A stretch of DNA of 19,457 nt from an uncultured Lachnospiraceae bacterium (GCA_948441955.1 CAOJQZ010000047.1:1-19457), one strand, 5' to 3'; counted from the stretch's first letter, positions 6,060 to 14,149 are shown. Numbers and translations are program-made. The notes: generated from the letters alone by a model not told the origin.

Positions 6060-8354
6060 CTATTTTTTCCACAAAATCCGTACAGAATTGAGTACGCACA
6101 GCATTGCCACTCCTGTATCGGCAAACACTGCCAGCCACATATTGGCATAGCCGGTGAATCCTAAAATCATGACTATTAATTTAATTAAAAGGGCAAAAAC
6201 TACGTTCTGAACTGCTATTCGTCCTGTTGTCCTGGCGATCTCTATGGAATCCGGTATCGCCTGCACCGACGACGTCATAAACACAATATCTGCCGCCTCA
6301 ATCGCCGCGTCGGCGCCGCTGCCCATTGCTGCTCCTACATCGGCCCCTGCAAGTACAGGAGCGTCATTTATTCCGTCTCCTACAAACATAACTGCTCCCT
6401 GCCTGCTTCTGATCTCCTGTAATTTTTCTAATTTCTCCTGAGGAAGAAGCTGGGCATATACCTCGTCAATGCCTGCTTCTTTTGCCACAGCCGCCGCGCT
6501 CTGCTTCCCATCGCCGGTTAATATAGCAGTCAGAAGCCCCTGGGCCTTCATCCTCCGGACGGACGCCCCCGCGTCCTCCTTAATAACATCTGCAATAATA
6601 ATGTATCCCTCCAGAACGCCGTCTGCTGCTAACAACACCTCGGTTCCGTAATCCTTCTTTTTATATTCGCTTATATCAACTCCATAGAGCTCCATTAAAG
6701 CCGGGTTTCCACAAAGAACCGTGCCTTCCGGAAATTTTGCCTTAATACCCTTTCCAGGTATCTCCTCTGTCTCCTCTGCTCTCACAAGTGTATACCCTTT
6801 TCTTTTCGCTTCACTTACTATGCTGCTGCCAATGGGATGCGTAGAATCCAGCTCGCAGTCTGCCGCCATAGTAAGAATCTGCTTTTCTGTAAGCCCCCGC
6901 ATAGACACAAGTTCCCTGACGGCAAAATTCCCTTTTGTAACTGTTCCGGTCTTATCCATGACTACTGCTCTTATATTCTTTAATGCTTCGATCGAAACAC
7001 CGCCTTTAAAAAGGATTCCTTTTCTGGAGCCTGCTCCGATTCCTGAAAAGAAAGCAAGCGGGACGCTCAATACAAGCGCGCATGGACAGCTGATTACAAG
7101 AAATGTAATAGCCGTATAGACCCAGTGTTCCCAGTCTCCGGTCATAAGAGACGGTACAATTGCCGTAAGCAAAGCAGAGCCTACTACGACCGGCGTATAA
7201 ATACGGGCAAATCTTGTGATAAATCGATCGATCTTCGGTTTATTTGCCGCCGCATGCTCTACAGAATCCAGAATTCTTGTTACCATGGACTCACTTAACG
7301 GCTTTTCAACCCTAACCTTCAGTACGCCCTGCTCATTTACACAGCCCGATACTACTTCATCGCCTGCACATACTCTTACCGGGACCGGTTCGCCTGTTAC
7401 CGGTGAAGTGTCGATACGGCTTTCACCTTCTATAACCCTGCCGTCCAAAGGTATCCTGTCTCCCGGACGAATCAGTATCCTATCCCCTCTGACTGCTTCC
7501 CCTGCCGGAATCTCCCGGACTTCACCATCTTGAAATATATTTACAACTTCCGGCCGCATATCTACTGCTTCCATAATCTGAGAACGGCTTCTCTCTACCG
7601 CTATGTCCTCAAAAAATTCACCGATTCTATAAAACAGCATTACACCTACCGCCTCGGCAAAATCCCCGATAGAAAAGGCGGCAGCCGTTGCCACGCTCAT
7701 AAGAAAATTCTCATCAAACAAACGGCCATTCTTCAAGTTTTTAAGCGCCTTCCCTATAATCTCCAGACCCAGTATAAGATATGCTGCTACAAATGGCGCT
7801 GCGTTTATAACCGTATCCGAAACCATATTCTCTGCTACAATTCCTGCTGCAAAGAGTACAGCGCCTGCGCCAATTACAAGAATATCTTTTTTATTAGCTT
7901 TTAAAAAGCTTTCTTTTTCTTTTTGTACAGTCTCCTCCTCGGGTATTACAATCACCTCAGATTCAATGGATGAACAGATTCTTTGAAGATCTGGCAGCAG
8001 ATTCTTCGGTTCCTCTGACGCCACTGCAAGCTTCTTTGTAGCAAACGTAATTGCAGCCGCCTTCACCTCCGGCAGACGATTAATCTCCCGCTCCATCTTT
8101 GCAGCACAGTTAGCACAGCCCAGATTCTCTAATATATATACCCTCTGTGCTGCTCCTGCAGGCATAACATATGCTTCGTGCATTACTTCCTCATGATGAT
8201 GCTCATGACCGCAGCCACATTCTTTACTATGATGATGCTCATGACCGCAGCCATTTTCTTCACCATGAGCATGGTGTTCATGATGCTCATGATGCTCATG
8301 GCCGCAGCTGCATTCTTCCTGACAGTGTTCTTCGTACATCTCTTTATCCTTCAT
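6060..8354 (-). CDS. heavy-metal P1B-type ATPase with His/Cys-rich N-terminus and HMA domain
   Basis: A 764-residue Zn/Cd-type efflux pump. Residues 1-59 contain 18 His and 6 Cys, arranged as repeats of the form CGHEHHH, likely a metal-binding or buffering tail. An HMA domain follows with GCANC (Cys80, Cys83). Then come the membrane helices, actuator TGEPVP, CPCAL (Cys423, Cys425), DKTGT with phosphorylated Asp467, the DSTHPIGSS segment and GDGIND (from Gly659). The last helix has the standard ADTG with Asp746, matching ZntA Asp714. A GGAGG ribosome site at 8363-8367 supports the ATG. Its own promoter carries an ArsR-type operator, so it should be induced by metal through the downstream repressor. 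No terminator is obvious after its stop, so read-through into the arsR operon is possible. Confidence 0.95.
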   Translation of the reverse strand: MKDKEMYEEHCQEECSCGHEHHEHHEHHAHGEENGCGHEHHHSKECGCGHEHHHEEVMHEAYVMPAGAAQRVYILENLGCANCAAKMEREINRLPEVKAAAITFATKKLAVASEEPKNLLPDLQRICSSIESEVIVIPEEETVQKEKESFLKANKKDILVIGAGAVLFAAGIVAENMVSDTVINAAPFVAAYLILGLEIIGKALKNLKNGRLFDENFLMSVATAAAFSIGDFAEAVGVMLFYRIGEFFEDIAVERSRSQIMEAVDMRPEVVNIFQDGEVREIPAGEAVRGDRILIRPGDRIPLDGRVIEGESRIDTSPVTGEPVPVRVCAGDEVVSGCVNEQGVLKVRVEKPLSESMVTRILDSVEHAAANKPKIDRFITRFARIYTPVVVGSALLTAIVPSLMTGDWEHWVYTAITFLVISCPCALVLSVPLAFFSGIGAGSRKGILFKGGVSIEALKNIRAVVMDKTGTVTKGNFAVRELVSMRGLTEKQILTMAADCELDSTHPIGSSIVSEAKRKGYTLVRAEETEEIPGKGIKAKFPEGTVLCGNPALMELYGVDISEYKKKDYGTEVLLAADGVLEGYIIIADVIKEDAGASVRRMKAQGLLTAILTGDGKQSAAAVAKEAGIDEVYAQLLPQEKLEKLQEIRSRQGAVMFVGDGINDAPVLAGADVGAAMGSGADAAIEAADIVFMTSSVQAIPDSIEIARTTGRIAVQNVVFALLIKLIVMILGFTGYANMWLAVFADTGVAMLCVLNSVRILWKK
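8193..8253. repeat. in-frame tandem repeat coding for the His-rich tail
   Basis: A 25-bp segment occurs identically at 8193-8217 and 8229-8253, with a 36-bp period (12 codons). Each copy encodes CGHEHHH plus flanks. Shorter CATGATGCT repeats follow around 8279-8302. This looks like recent in-frame expansion of the metal-binding tail. Confidence 0.75.
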
Positions 8355-8376
8355 AACCCGCGCCTCCGTTTATTAC

Positions 8377-8402
8377 ATTATATGAATAATTGCTCATATG
8401 TT
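8377..8402. promoter_or_regulatory. ArsR-type operator before the large metal ATPase
   Basis: Left half ATTATATGAATA and right half TGCTCATATGTT flank AT; 8 of 12 positions are complementary. The core TGAA-N6-CTCA matches the site at 5940-5965, with which it shares TGCTCAT. An additional TGTTCA half-site overlaps the right edge. It lies downstream of the -10 box, over the expected start of transcription. Confidence 0.65.
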
Positions 8403-8411
8403 CATAATATA

Positions 8412-8440
8412 ATATAATCACGTTAGACAGGAAATGTCAA
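8412..8440 (-). promoter_or_regulatory. predicted sigma-A promoter of the large metal ATPase
   Basis: Minus-strand TTGACA (8435-8440, perfect -35) and TTATAT (8412-8417) are 17 bp apart; TATATT one base further on is an alternative -10. The strong core promoter fits a gene held off by a repressor. Confidence 0.7.
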
Positions 8441-8470
8441 TACTTTCACGAAAATATTTCTGGCAATTTT

Positions 8471-10243
8471 TTATTCTGACGGATTTGGATTATAGGTGTA
8501 TTTTCTGTTCCGTTTTACAAACCAGAAAACGCCGCCTGCACAGGCGCTGCACCCTGTCATGGCTGCCAGCGCTCCAGCCGGACTTTTTTTCGTTCTGTCA
8601 TTCTTTTTTTCTTCTTTTTTCCTTTCGGCTTTTTCTTCTTTCTTCTCTCCTGTCAGCATCCTCCTGATGGGCTTTACCACCTTCTGCATGACTGTTTCTT
8701 TTGGAACAACCTCAAATGTAATACTTGCTACGGCTTTATTTCCAGCCTTGTCAACTGCATTTGCCACTACCTCATAATATCCATGTTCACGGACCGTATA
8801 CCGTTCTGACTTGCTGTTCTGTCCTGATTCCTGCAATATGCCATTAATTCTGACCTCTTGTATTTCATCCTCCGGGTTACTTACAGTAATTTCGAAGGTT
8901 TTCTCTTCTTCATACTTCTCTTCCCCCTTGATTTCTGAAAAAATAATATCCGGCGGCGTATGGTCTATGACAAAGACGGCCTCTGCCTTTGATTTATTCC
9001 CGGCGGAATCTACGGCTTCAACACACAGACTATGCCTTCCCTCGTCTGTGATCTCTTCTCCCAAGGAATACAGCTTTTCGTCCACCCGTATCTGATATTG
9101 GTAGGTTGTGAAGTCCTGAATAAACTCATCTTTTTCATAATCCCACCGGAACTTTTTCATATACTGCCCTTCAAGCCTGTCAACATAACGAATAACCGGA
9201 TTCTCGCTGTCTATGATAATCTGTGACTCCTTTTTGGCGGCATGTCCCGCCATATCCTCTGCATATACCTTTATACGATAAATCCCATCCTCCGCACATG
9301 TAAAACAGGCTTCTTTTGTATTGTCTCCGCCTGTCCACACTGCTTCCGGCAAGTACGATTTTTCGCCGTCTGCATTTTCCCATTCTATTTCTGCCTGAAA
9401 GGTTTTCAGCTTGTTTTCCTCTGCTATTCTGAAGGTAACGTTTGTCTGGCTTCCTGTAATCATATAATCCCTGATTCCCTCAATATCAATTGTCGGAGCG
9501 CTGCTGTCAATATATATTTTTCTTGTATTTTCACTTCTGTGTCCTGCTTTATCTGTTACTGTTACCGTAACATCGATTCCCTCATTATTCATGGAAGCGG
9601 TCTGAAGAATAAAGCTCCCGCTGGCCTCATAGATTGTTCCTATAATTTCATTTCCGCAATAACAGGAAATAGATTCGATCTGGCTGCCCTTTTCTCCGTC
9701 ATATGCCGAAACGTCTATCCATACTTCGTCCTGATACCATACATCAAAGCCTGACGGCGCCGACACTTCAAATACGGGCGCCGCTGTGTCTACCAGAAAT
9801 TCTATTGTCTGTGCATATTCTTCCAGTCTGATGCCATTTTCATCTTCCATATGAATCGTCAGAATATTCACTCCCTCTCTGAACTGTTCCCCGGAAAGCC
9901 GGACTCTGCCGCCTTCTTGTGAAAGAGTCCCTTTTATCTCCTCTGTCTCTCCATTGCTCAGGCTGTATATAGTATTTCCGCTTTTGCTTACATGACATAT
10001 TTCTACCTCCGGGGGAGTAATATAGTACCCATTCCTGCCGTCGGCCTTTGATATTTCAACCTGATATTCCCTGACAGGTTCGGGAACCGGTTCTGGTTCC
10101 GGTTCTTTATCCCCTTCTGTATTTTCCTTATTTTCATTTATTTCTATATTTTCCTGCTCTTTTTTATTCTCTGCATGAAGCGCCGGGGAATGCTGATAAT
10201 ATATCAGCACAAGCAGCAGAATAAGAAAAAATATATTTTTCAT
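8471..10243 (-). CDS. exported Ig-like repeat protein with C-terminal membrane anchor
   Basis: About 590 residues. A signal peptide (hydrophobic run from residue 4, likely cut after ALHA at 24) is followed by an acidic Glu/Pro linker with a PEPEPVPEP stretch. Then come about four or five beta-sandwich repeats (roughly 55-525) marked by recurring AVDSAGNKS, TDKAGHRSE or AEDMAGHAA followed by an ID-x-x-x-P segment, as in bacterial Ig-like domains. A Lys/Glu-rich charged stretch precedes a membrane helix (about 556-576) and a short basic tail. No LPXTG sortase motif is seen. The ATG at 10243 overlaps the upstream TGA as ATGA, indicating coupled translation; an in-frame ATG at 10255 is the alternative start. 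It should sit on the outer membrane face. Its ligand is unknown. Confidence 0.8.
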   Translation of the reverse strand: MKNIFFLILLLVLIYYQHSPALHAENKKEQENIEINENKENTEGDKEPEPEPVPEPVREYQVEISKADGRNGYYITPPEVEICHVSKSGNTIYSLSNGETEEIKGTLSQEGGRVRLSGEQFREGVNILTIHMEDENGIRLEEYAQTIEFLVDTAAPVFEVSAPSGFDVWYQDEVWIDVSAYDGEKGSQIESISCYCGNEIIGTIYEASGSFILQTASMNNEGIDVTVTVTDKAGHRSENTRKIYIDSSAPTIDIEGIRDYMITGSQTNVTFRIAEENKLKTFQAEIEWENADGEKSYLPEAVWTGGDNTKEACFTCAEDGIYRIKVYAEDMAGHAAKKESQIIIDSENPVIRYVDRLEGQYMKKFRWDYEKDEFIQDFTTYQYQIRVDEKLYSLGEEITDEGRHSLCVEAVDSAGNKSKAEAVFVIDHTPPDIIFSEIKGEEKYEEEKTFEITVSNPEDEIQEVRINGILQESGQNSKSERYTVREHGYYEVVANAVDKAGNKAVASITFEVVPKETVMQKVVKPIRRMLTGEKKEEKAERKKEEKKNDRTKKSPAGALAAMTGCSACAGGVFWFVKRNRKYTYNPNPSE

Positions 10244-11718
10244 CTTCCTACCCATAGATCTTCTCCCTCCATAATGATGCCATACTCCTGTTTTAGTTTC
10301 CCAAATTCTTCCTTCTCTACTATCTCTGGCATTTCCTCAATATACTTTTTAACCGTCTGGGCACATATTTCCCTTTCAACTTCCGTATCCGCGCACAGCA
10401 TCCTAATGTGTATAAGACGAAGCTCCGCGGAAGCCCCCAGCTCCTCAATGCCCCTCCGGCATATTCTTCCTGCCTGATCAGGCTCTTCCCTTTCCTGATA
10501 TAAAAAGATCAGCTTTTTATAAACTTCTTCTTTAAACCCATCCCCACTTTCCCATTTCAGCATATCCTGGTACTCTTCAATGGCATTCCCTATCTCTCCC
10601 GCTTTTTCGTAGGCGAATGCCATATAGCCTGTAAGTTCGCGCCTTACACTCTCTTCTGCGTTTTTTCTGCATTGTCTGCCAAGGCGTATAATTTCCTTAG
10701 CCGCTTCTTCATCCTCTAAAAGACGGTATCCCTCAATCAAACACCGATAATACTTTTCTTTTTCCTCCTCCGGAAATGCTGTTTCCATTTCCTCAAGCAG
10801 AGTCTTAAGTTCGGCTTCCTGTCCTGAGGCGTCTTTTACAATCATATATTCCGACAGCTCCATGAGTTTGCCTGACAGCCTGTCCTCTTTATCCTCCGCA
10901 AAGTATTCCCGGCTTTTTTCATAATCCTTTTTATCCAGAAAATATAAAAGTCCAAGCTCTCTTTTTAATGCGGATATTTCTCTTTCCTCCGGGGTATCTT
11001 TCATCCTTTTTCCCCCAGTTTCGGAAGGAGCTGCTTCCCGCCGGTATTCTGTCCTCTTTACAAAATACGGATACAAGACAAGACCTGATGCCAATATAAG
11101 CATGGCTGTAATCATCAGGAAGGTTCTTCTTTTTAATATATGTTTTTCTTCACTTCTGATATAAATTACTGGAATATGTTTACGAAGCTGGGACACCTGT
11201 GTATATGCCCTTTTTGAATGTCTGTCAAGACTTCTGGATATGATTTTCTGAAACCGAACCTCTTCGCCTTTTGTAAGCCCAGGCTCCGGTTCTGATGCGG
11301 ATAGTAAATACTGAATCGTTTTTCCCAGACCATAAATATCGAGAAAAATGCTCTCCGTCTGATAGTAGGACTCCTCCGGAGGCAGAAAGTGCTCTCTTAC
11401 ACTTCTTCTCTGTATTACAGCTATAGTCCGTTCATTTGATTTTGCATTCATATCAAGAAAATAGAGTTCTTTTTTCCCTGTTATAATAATACAGTAAGGA
11501 TTCACATATCTATAGCATGGTTTTCCCCGACACCTGTGGATGCACTCCAGCTGTTTCGCCATCTCATGAATCCATAGAAATAATTGTCCCTTCGAAAGAT
11601 TAGGATAATACTTAAGCCATTTGATAAGCGGCATACCTTTCACATACTCAGAGCTTACGTAGCAGCTCCGGCTGTGTTCTATCAGGCGTAGCACATCATA
11701 GCCTTCTGATTCACTCAT
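10240..11718 (-). CDS. membrane pseudokinase with C-terminal TPR-like region
   Basis: About 492 residues. Residues 5-185 resemble a Ser/Thr kinase from strand beta-4 onward: SSEYVKGMPL is the hinge, PPEES matches the APE region and DIYGLGKTIQYLL matches subdomain IX. There is no glycine loop or catalytic Lys. The HRDxKPxN loop reads YRYVNPYC (69-76), so the catalytic Asp, Lys and Asn are lost, and DFG reads DMN (89-91). A membrane helix spans about 199-219. The following 270 residues are acidic and helical, with TPR-like pairs such as YMAFAYEKAGEIGNAIEEYQ. The start at 11718 is chosen because GAGGTGAT lies at proper distance; GTG 11727 and ATG 11724 are too close to it. Likely a signalling or assembly scaffold. 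The layout recalls EssB/YukC of type VII secretion, but no other such gene is nearby. Confidence 0.72.
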   Translation of the reverse strand: MSESEGYDVLRLIEHSRSCYVSSEYVKGMPLIKWLKYYPNLSKGQLFLWIHEMAKQLECIHRCRGKPCYRYVNPYCIIITGKKELYFLDMNAKSNERTIAVIQRRSVREHFLPPEESYYQTESIFLDIYGLGKTIQYLLSASEPEPGLTKGEEVRFQKIISRSLDRHSKRAYTQVSQLRKHIPVIYIRSEEKHILKRRTFLMITAMLILASGLVLYPYFVKRTEYRREAAPSETGGKRMKDTPEEREISALKRELGLLYFLDKKDYEKSREYFAEDKEDRLSGKLMELSEYMIVKDASGQEAELKTLLEEMETAFPEEEKEKYYRCLIEGYRLLEDEEAAKEIIRLGRQCRKNAEESVRRELTGYMAFAYEKAGEIGNAIEEYQDMLKWESGDGFKEEVYKKLIFLYQEREEPDQAGRICRRGIEELGASAELRLIHIRMLCADTEVEREICAQTVKKYIEEMPEIVEKEEFGKLKQEYGIIMEGEDLWVGR

Positions 11719-11805
11719 CTGCATCACCTCGATTTCCTGTTATTATCTGCTGTTCTGGAAAACTTTACTGATTGGTTTCCGAATATGAAAGAATAAAAAC
11801 CAGAT

Positions 11806-11833
11806 ATAATAGAATGTTTGTATTTTATGACAA
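11806..11833 (-). promoter_or_regulatory. possible promoter of the pseudokinase operon
   Basis: Minus-strand TTGTCA (11828-11833) and TATTAT (11806-11811) have a 16-bp spacer, about 90 bp upstream of the start. This is a weak match. Read-through from the tRNA promoter is an alternative. Confidence 0.35.
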
Positions 11834-11891
11834 TACGAGAAGAAAAGCAAGCAACAATATGTTGCACGCACGATTGTATATAAATAAAAAA

Positions 11892-11962
11892 AGCAGATAA
11901 CGGGAGTCGAACCCGCCTCTCCGGCTTGGGAAGCCAGCGTTCTACCGATGAACCATATCTGC
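11892..11962 (-). tRNA. tRNA-Gly (anticodon CCC)
   Basis: A 71-nt cloverleaf. Acceptor arms GCAGATA and TATCTGC pair perfectly. The D stem is GTTC/GAAC. The anticodon stem CTGGC/GCCGG carries loop TTCCCAA, giving anticodon CCC, which reads GGG. The T arm GCGGG-TTCGACT-CCCGT is standard. The discriminator is U73, as in bacterial tRNA-Gly. CCA is not encoded; instead a run of seven T (on the minus strand) begins at the discriminator base. Confidence 0.95.
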
Positions 11963-11973
11963 TTAGCAATATC

Positions 11974-12003
11974 ATTATACTCCTATAGCCCTCCAAAAAT
12001 CAA
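11974..12003 (-). promoter_or_regulatory. predicted promoter of tRNA-Gly
   Basis: Minus-strand perfect TATAAT (11974-11979) lies 11 bp before the mature tRNA 5' end, with TTGATT (11998-12003) 18 bp upstream. It is located just after the ung stop codon, so the tRNA is probably transcribed independently of ung. Confidence 0.55.
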
Positions 12004-12011
12004 CCCTTTTT

Positions 12012-12680
12012 TTATTCTATCTGCCAGTCCACCGGCTCCACTCCATGAGCCTTTAAAAACTCATTGGTCTGGCTGAATGGCCTGCTGCCGAAAAATCCCC
12101 TGTATGCTGAAAGCGGACTGGGATGGGAGGCCTTTAAAATCAGATGATTCGGATTGTGAAGCATCTGTGCCTTACGCTGTGCAGGACTTCCCCATAAAAT
12201 AAAGACAATGGGTCTGTTCTGACTATTAAGCGCCATAATTGCCGCATCCGTAAACTCTTCCCAGCCGATCCCCCTGTGAGAATTTGCCTGATGCGCACGA
12301 ACCGTCAATACTGTATTTAGCATCAGGACGCCCTGCTCTGCCCATTTTGTAAGGCACCCATGCTCCGGAATCTTACACCCCAGATCATCCTGGAGCTCCT
12401 GATAGATATTAACAAGAGACGGAGGAATTTCCACCCCTTTTTTTACAGAAAAGCACAGACCATGGGCCTGTCCGTGATTATGATACGGATCCTGTCCTAA
12501 AATTACAACCTTCACGTCATGAAGGGGGGTAAGATGAAACGCATTAAATATATCCTCTGCTGGAGGAAAAATAAGCCTTGTCTTATATTCCTGATTCACT
12601 GTCGCAAACAATTTTTTATAATAAGGCTTCTTAAATTCATCCTTCAATGCTTCTAACCAGTCATTATTAATCGCTGCCAT
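12012..12680 (-). CDS. ung: uracil-DNA glycosylase (family 1)
   Basis: A 222-residue enzyme, the normal length for family-1 Ung. It removes uracil from DNA to start base-excision repair in the cytoplasm. Diagnostic motifs are GQDPYH (the Asp activates water), the uracil-pocket segment GLCFSVKKG, and HPSPLSAYRGFFGSRPF, which holds the catalytic His and the DNA-intercalating loop. VLMLNTVLTVRAHQANSH, between them, is also typical. The ATG has AAAGGAGA upstream. The hisF stop lies 18 bp before, so ung is likely the last protein gene of a hisH-hisF-ung unit. Identification is secure. Confidence 0.97.
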   Translation of the reverse strand: MAAINNDWLEALKDEFKKPYYKKLFATVNQEYKTRLIFPPAEDIFNAFHLTPLHDVKVVILGQDPYHNHGQAHGLCFSVKKGVEIPPSLVNIYQELQDDLGCKIPEHGCLTKWAEQGVLMLNTVLTVRAHQANSHRGIGWEEFTDAAIMALNSQNRPIVFILWGSPAQRKAQMLHNPNHLILKASHPSPLSAYRGFFGSRPFSQTNEFLKAHGVEPVDWQIE

Positions 12681-12698
12681 AACATGCTCTCCTTTGTA

Positions 12699-13460
12699 CT
12701 AAATCCTTACAGCCACACCGCTTCCGCGCAGATATTTCTTTACCTCTCTAATCGTAAGCTCCTTATAGTGAAACAAGGATGCCGCCAGCGCCGCATCTGC
12801 TTTGCTGTCTGTGAGCGCTTCTTTAAAGTGTTCTAGAGTTCCGGCGCCTCCTGACGCAATCACCGGAATAGAGACTGCTTCTGCTACAGCTTTTGTAAGC
12901 TCCAGATCGTAGCCTGCTTTTGTTCCGTCGCAATCCATACTGGTAAGCAGAATCTCTCCTGCTCCAAGCCGCTCTACATTTGCCGCCCATTCAAGAGCAT
13001 CTATGCCCACGTCGACACGCCCGCCGTTTTTGTAAATATTCCACCCGCTTCCGTCTGTACGCTTCTTGGCATCAATTGCCACAACTACACACTGGCTTCC
13101 GAATTTGTCCGCTGCTTCCGAAATAAGCGTCGGCGTATTAATTGCCGACGAGTTAATTGAAATCTTATCCGCGCCCTCTCTTAATAGGGCTTTGAAGTCC
13201 TCCACTGTACGGATACCGCCTCCTACCGTAAATGGAATAAATACAGTCTCAGCAACCTTGCGGACCATTTCCACCACCGTATTCCTGGCATCCGAGGAGG
13301 CTGTTATATCAAGAAAAACCAGCTCGTCTGCACCTTCCTTGTCATATGCCTGTCCAATCTCCACCGGATCTCCGGCATCCTTCAAATCCACAAAATTCAC
13401 ACCCTTTACAACCCGGCCGTTATTTACATCCAGGCAGGGAATGATTCTCTTCGTATGCAT
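12699..13460 (-). CDS. hisF: imidazole glycerol phosphate synthase, cyclase subunit HisF
   Basis: A 253-residue TIM barrel of full length. With HisH it converts PRFAR plus ammonia to imidazole glycerol phosphate and AICAR in histidine synthesis. The two catalytic aspartates are at their usual positions: Asp11 in IPCLDVNNGRVVKG and Asp130 in VVVAIDAKK. Phosphate-binding glycine motifs include FTVGGGIRT (77-85) and VIASGGAG near the C-terminal end. A GGAGG ribosome site lies in the 14-bp gap after hisH, so the two subunits are co-expressed. No other his gene is in the window. Confidence 0.98.
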   Translation of the reverse strand: MHTKRIIPCLDVNNGRVVKGVNFVDLKDAGDPVEIGQAYDKEGADELVFLDITASSDARNTVVEMVRKVAETVFIPFTVGGGIRTVEDFKALLREGADKISINSSAINTPTLISEAADKFGSQCVVVAIDAKKRTDGSGWNIYKNGGRVDVGIDALEWAANVERLGAGEILLTSMDCDGTKAGYDLELTKAVAEAVSIPVIASGGAGTLEHFKEALTDSKADAALAASLFHYKELTIREVKKYLRGSGVAVRI

Positions 13461-13474
13461 TTTTGCTCCTCCAT

Positions 13475-14080
13475 CTATATAGCTACAAAATTTCTGAGTA
13501 TTTGTATTCCCACATCACTGCTTTTCTCCGGATGAAATTGACAGGCAAACACATTCCCTGACTCTACAGACGCATGAATCCGCGTACTGTATTCCGTTAC
13601 CGCCGTTACAATACGTTCATCCGCCGCCCGCAGATAATACGAATGTACAAAATATACATAGGGTTCTTCCGGAAGACCTTTAAACAGTCTTCCGCCACTG
13701 TAAAGCTTAAGAGAATTCCATCCCATGTGAGGAACCTTAAGGCCTGCATTCTCAGGTATTCTGACAATTTCTCCTTTTAAAACACCGAGTCCCTTTACTC
13801 CCGGTGATTCCTCGCTGCGTTCAAAAAGGAGCTGCAGGCCCAGGCAGATTCCAAGAAACGGCGTATCCCTCCTAGCGACTTCACGAATTACTTCGTCAAG
13901 CCCGTAATTGACAAGCTTTTCCATAGCGTCTCCAAAGGCGCCTACTCCCGGCAGTATTACTTTATCGGCGTCAAGAATCGCCCCGGCATCCCGTGTGACA
14001 GAAACCTCCTGGCCCAAAAGCCTCAGGGCCTTTTCCACACTTTTTATATTCCCTGCGTCATAATCAATGATTGCGATCAT
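13475..14080 (-). CDS. hisH: imidazole glycerol phosphate synthase, glutamine amidotransferase subunit HisH
   Basis: A 201-residue class-I glutamine amidotransferase that supplies ammonia to HisF. The catalytic triad is visible: Cys79 in the nucleophile elbow GICLGLQ, with His183 and Glu185 in FHPEKSS. The oxyanion-region motif PGVGAFGDAM (44-53) and PHMGWNSL are typical of HisH. The start ATG has AGAGG about ten bases upstream. It precedes hisF by 14 bp and follows the sensor kinase gene by 69 bp. No terminator is evident in that gap, so its promoter is unclear. Confidence 0.97.
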   Translation of the reverse strand: MIAIIDYDAGNIKSVEKALRLLGQEVSVTRDAGAILDADKVILPGVGAFGDAMEKLVNYGLDEVIREVARRDTPFLGICLGLQLLFERSEESPGVKGLGVLKGEIVRIPENAGLKVPHMGWNSLKLYSGGRLFKGLPEEPYVYFVHSYYLRAADERIVTAVTEYSTRIHASVESGNVFACQFHPEKSSDVGIQILRNFVAI

Positions 14081-14149
14081 AGCCTGTATCCTCTCGTATA
14101 TTTATCATTCTCGTGTGTTAACAGATTCATTTTACCACAGGAATGATTT

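Noticed and set aside
5957..6148. 63-codon minus-strand frame at the end of the large metal ATPase
   Set aside because: It overlaps the ATPase C-terminus in another frame, and also covers promoter and dyad sequence.
9242..9754. 170-codon plus-strand open frame inside the Ig-like protein gene
   Set aside because: It is antisense to a well-supported exported protein, has no recognisable motif or ribosome site, and its composition is that of a complementary-strand shadow.
11851..11865. small inverted repeat GCAAC/GTTGC
   Set aside because: Five-base arms in AT-rich intergenic DNA, not aligned with a promoter element; likely chance.
11892..11962. tRNA-Gly as an integration site for a mobile element
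   Set aside because: No integrase gene, no direct repeat of the tRNA 3' end in the same orientation, and no phage-like genes are present in the window.
11724..11996. 90-codon minus-strand open frame over the tRNA
   Set aside because: It runs through the tRNA-Gly gene and has no family resemblance; the tRNA explains the sequence.
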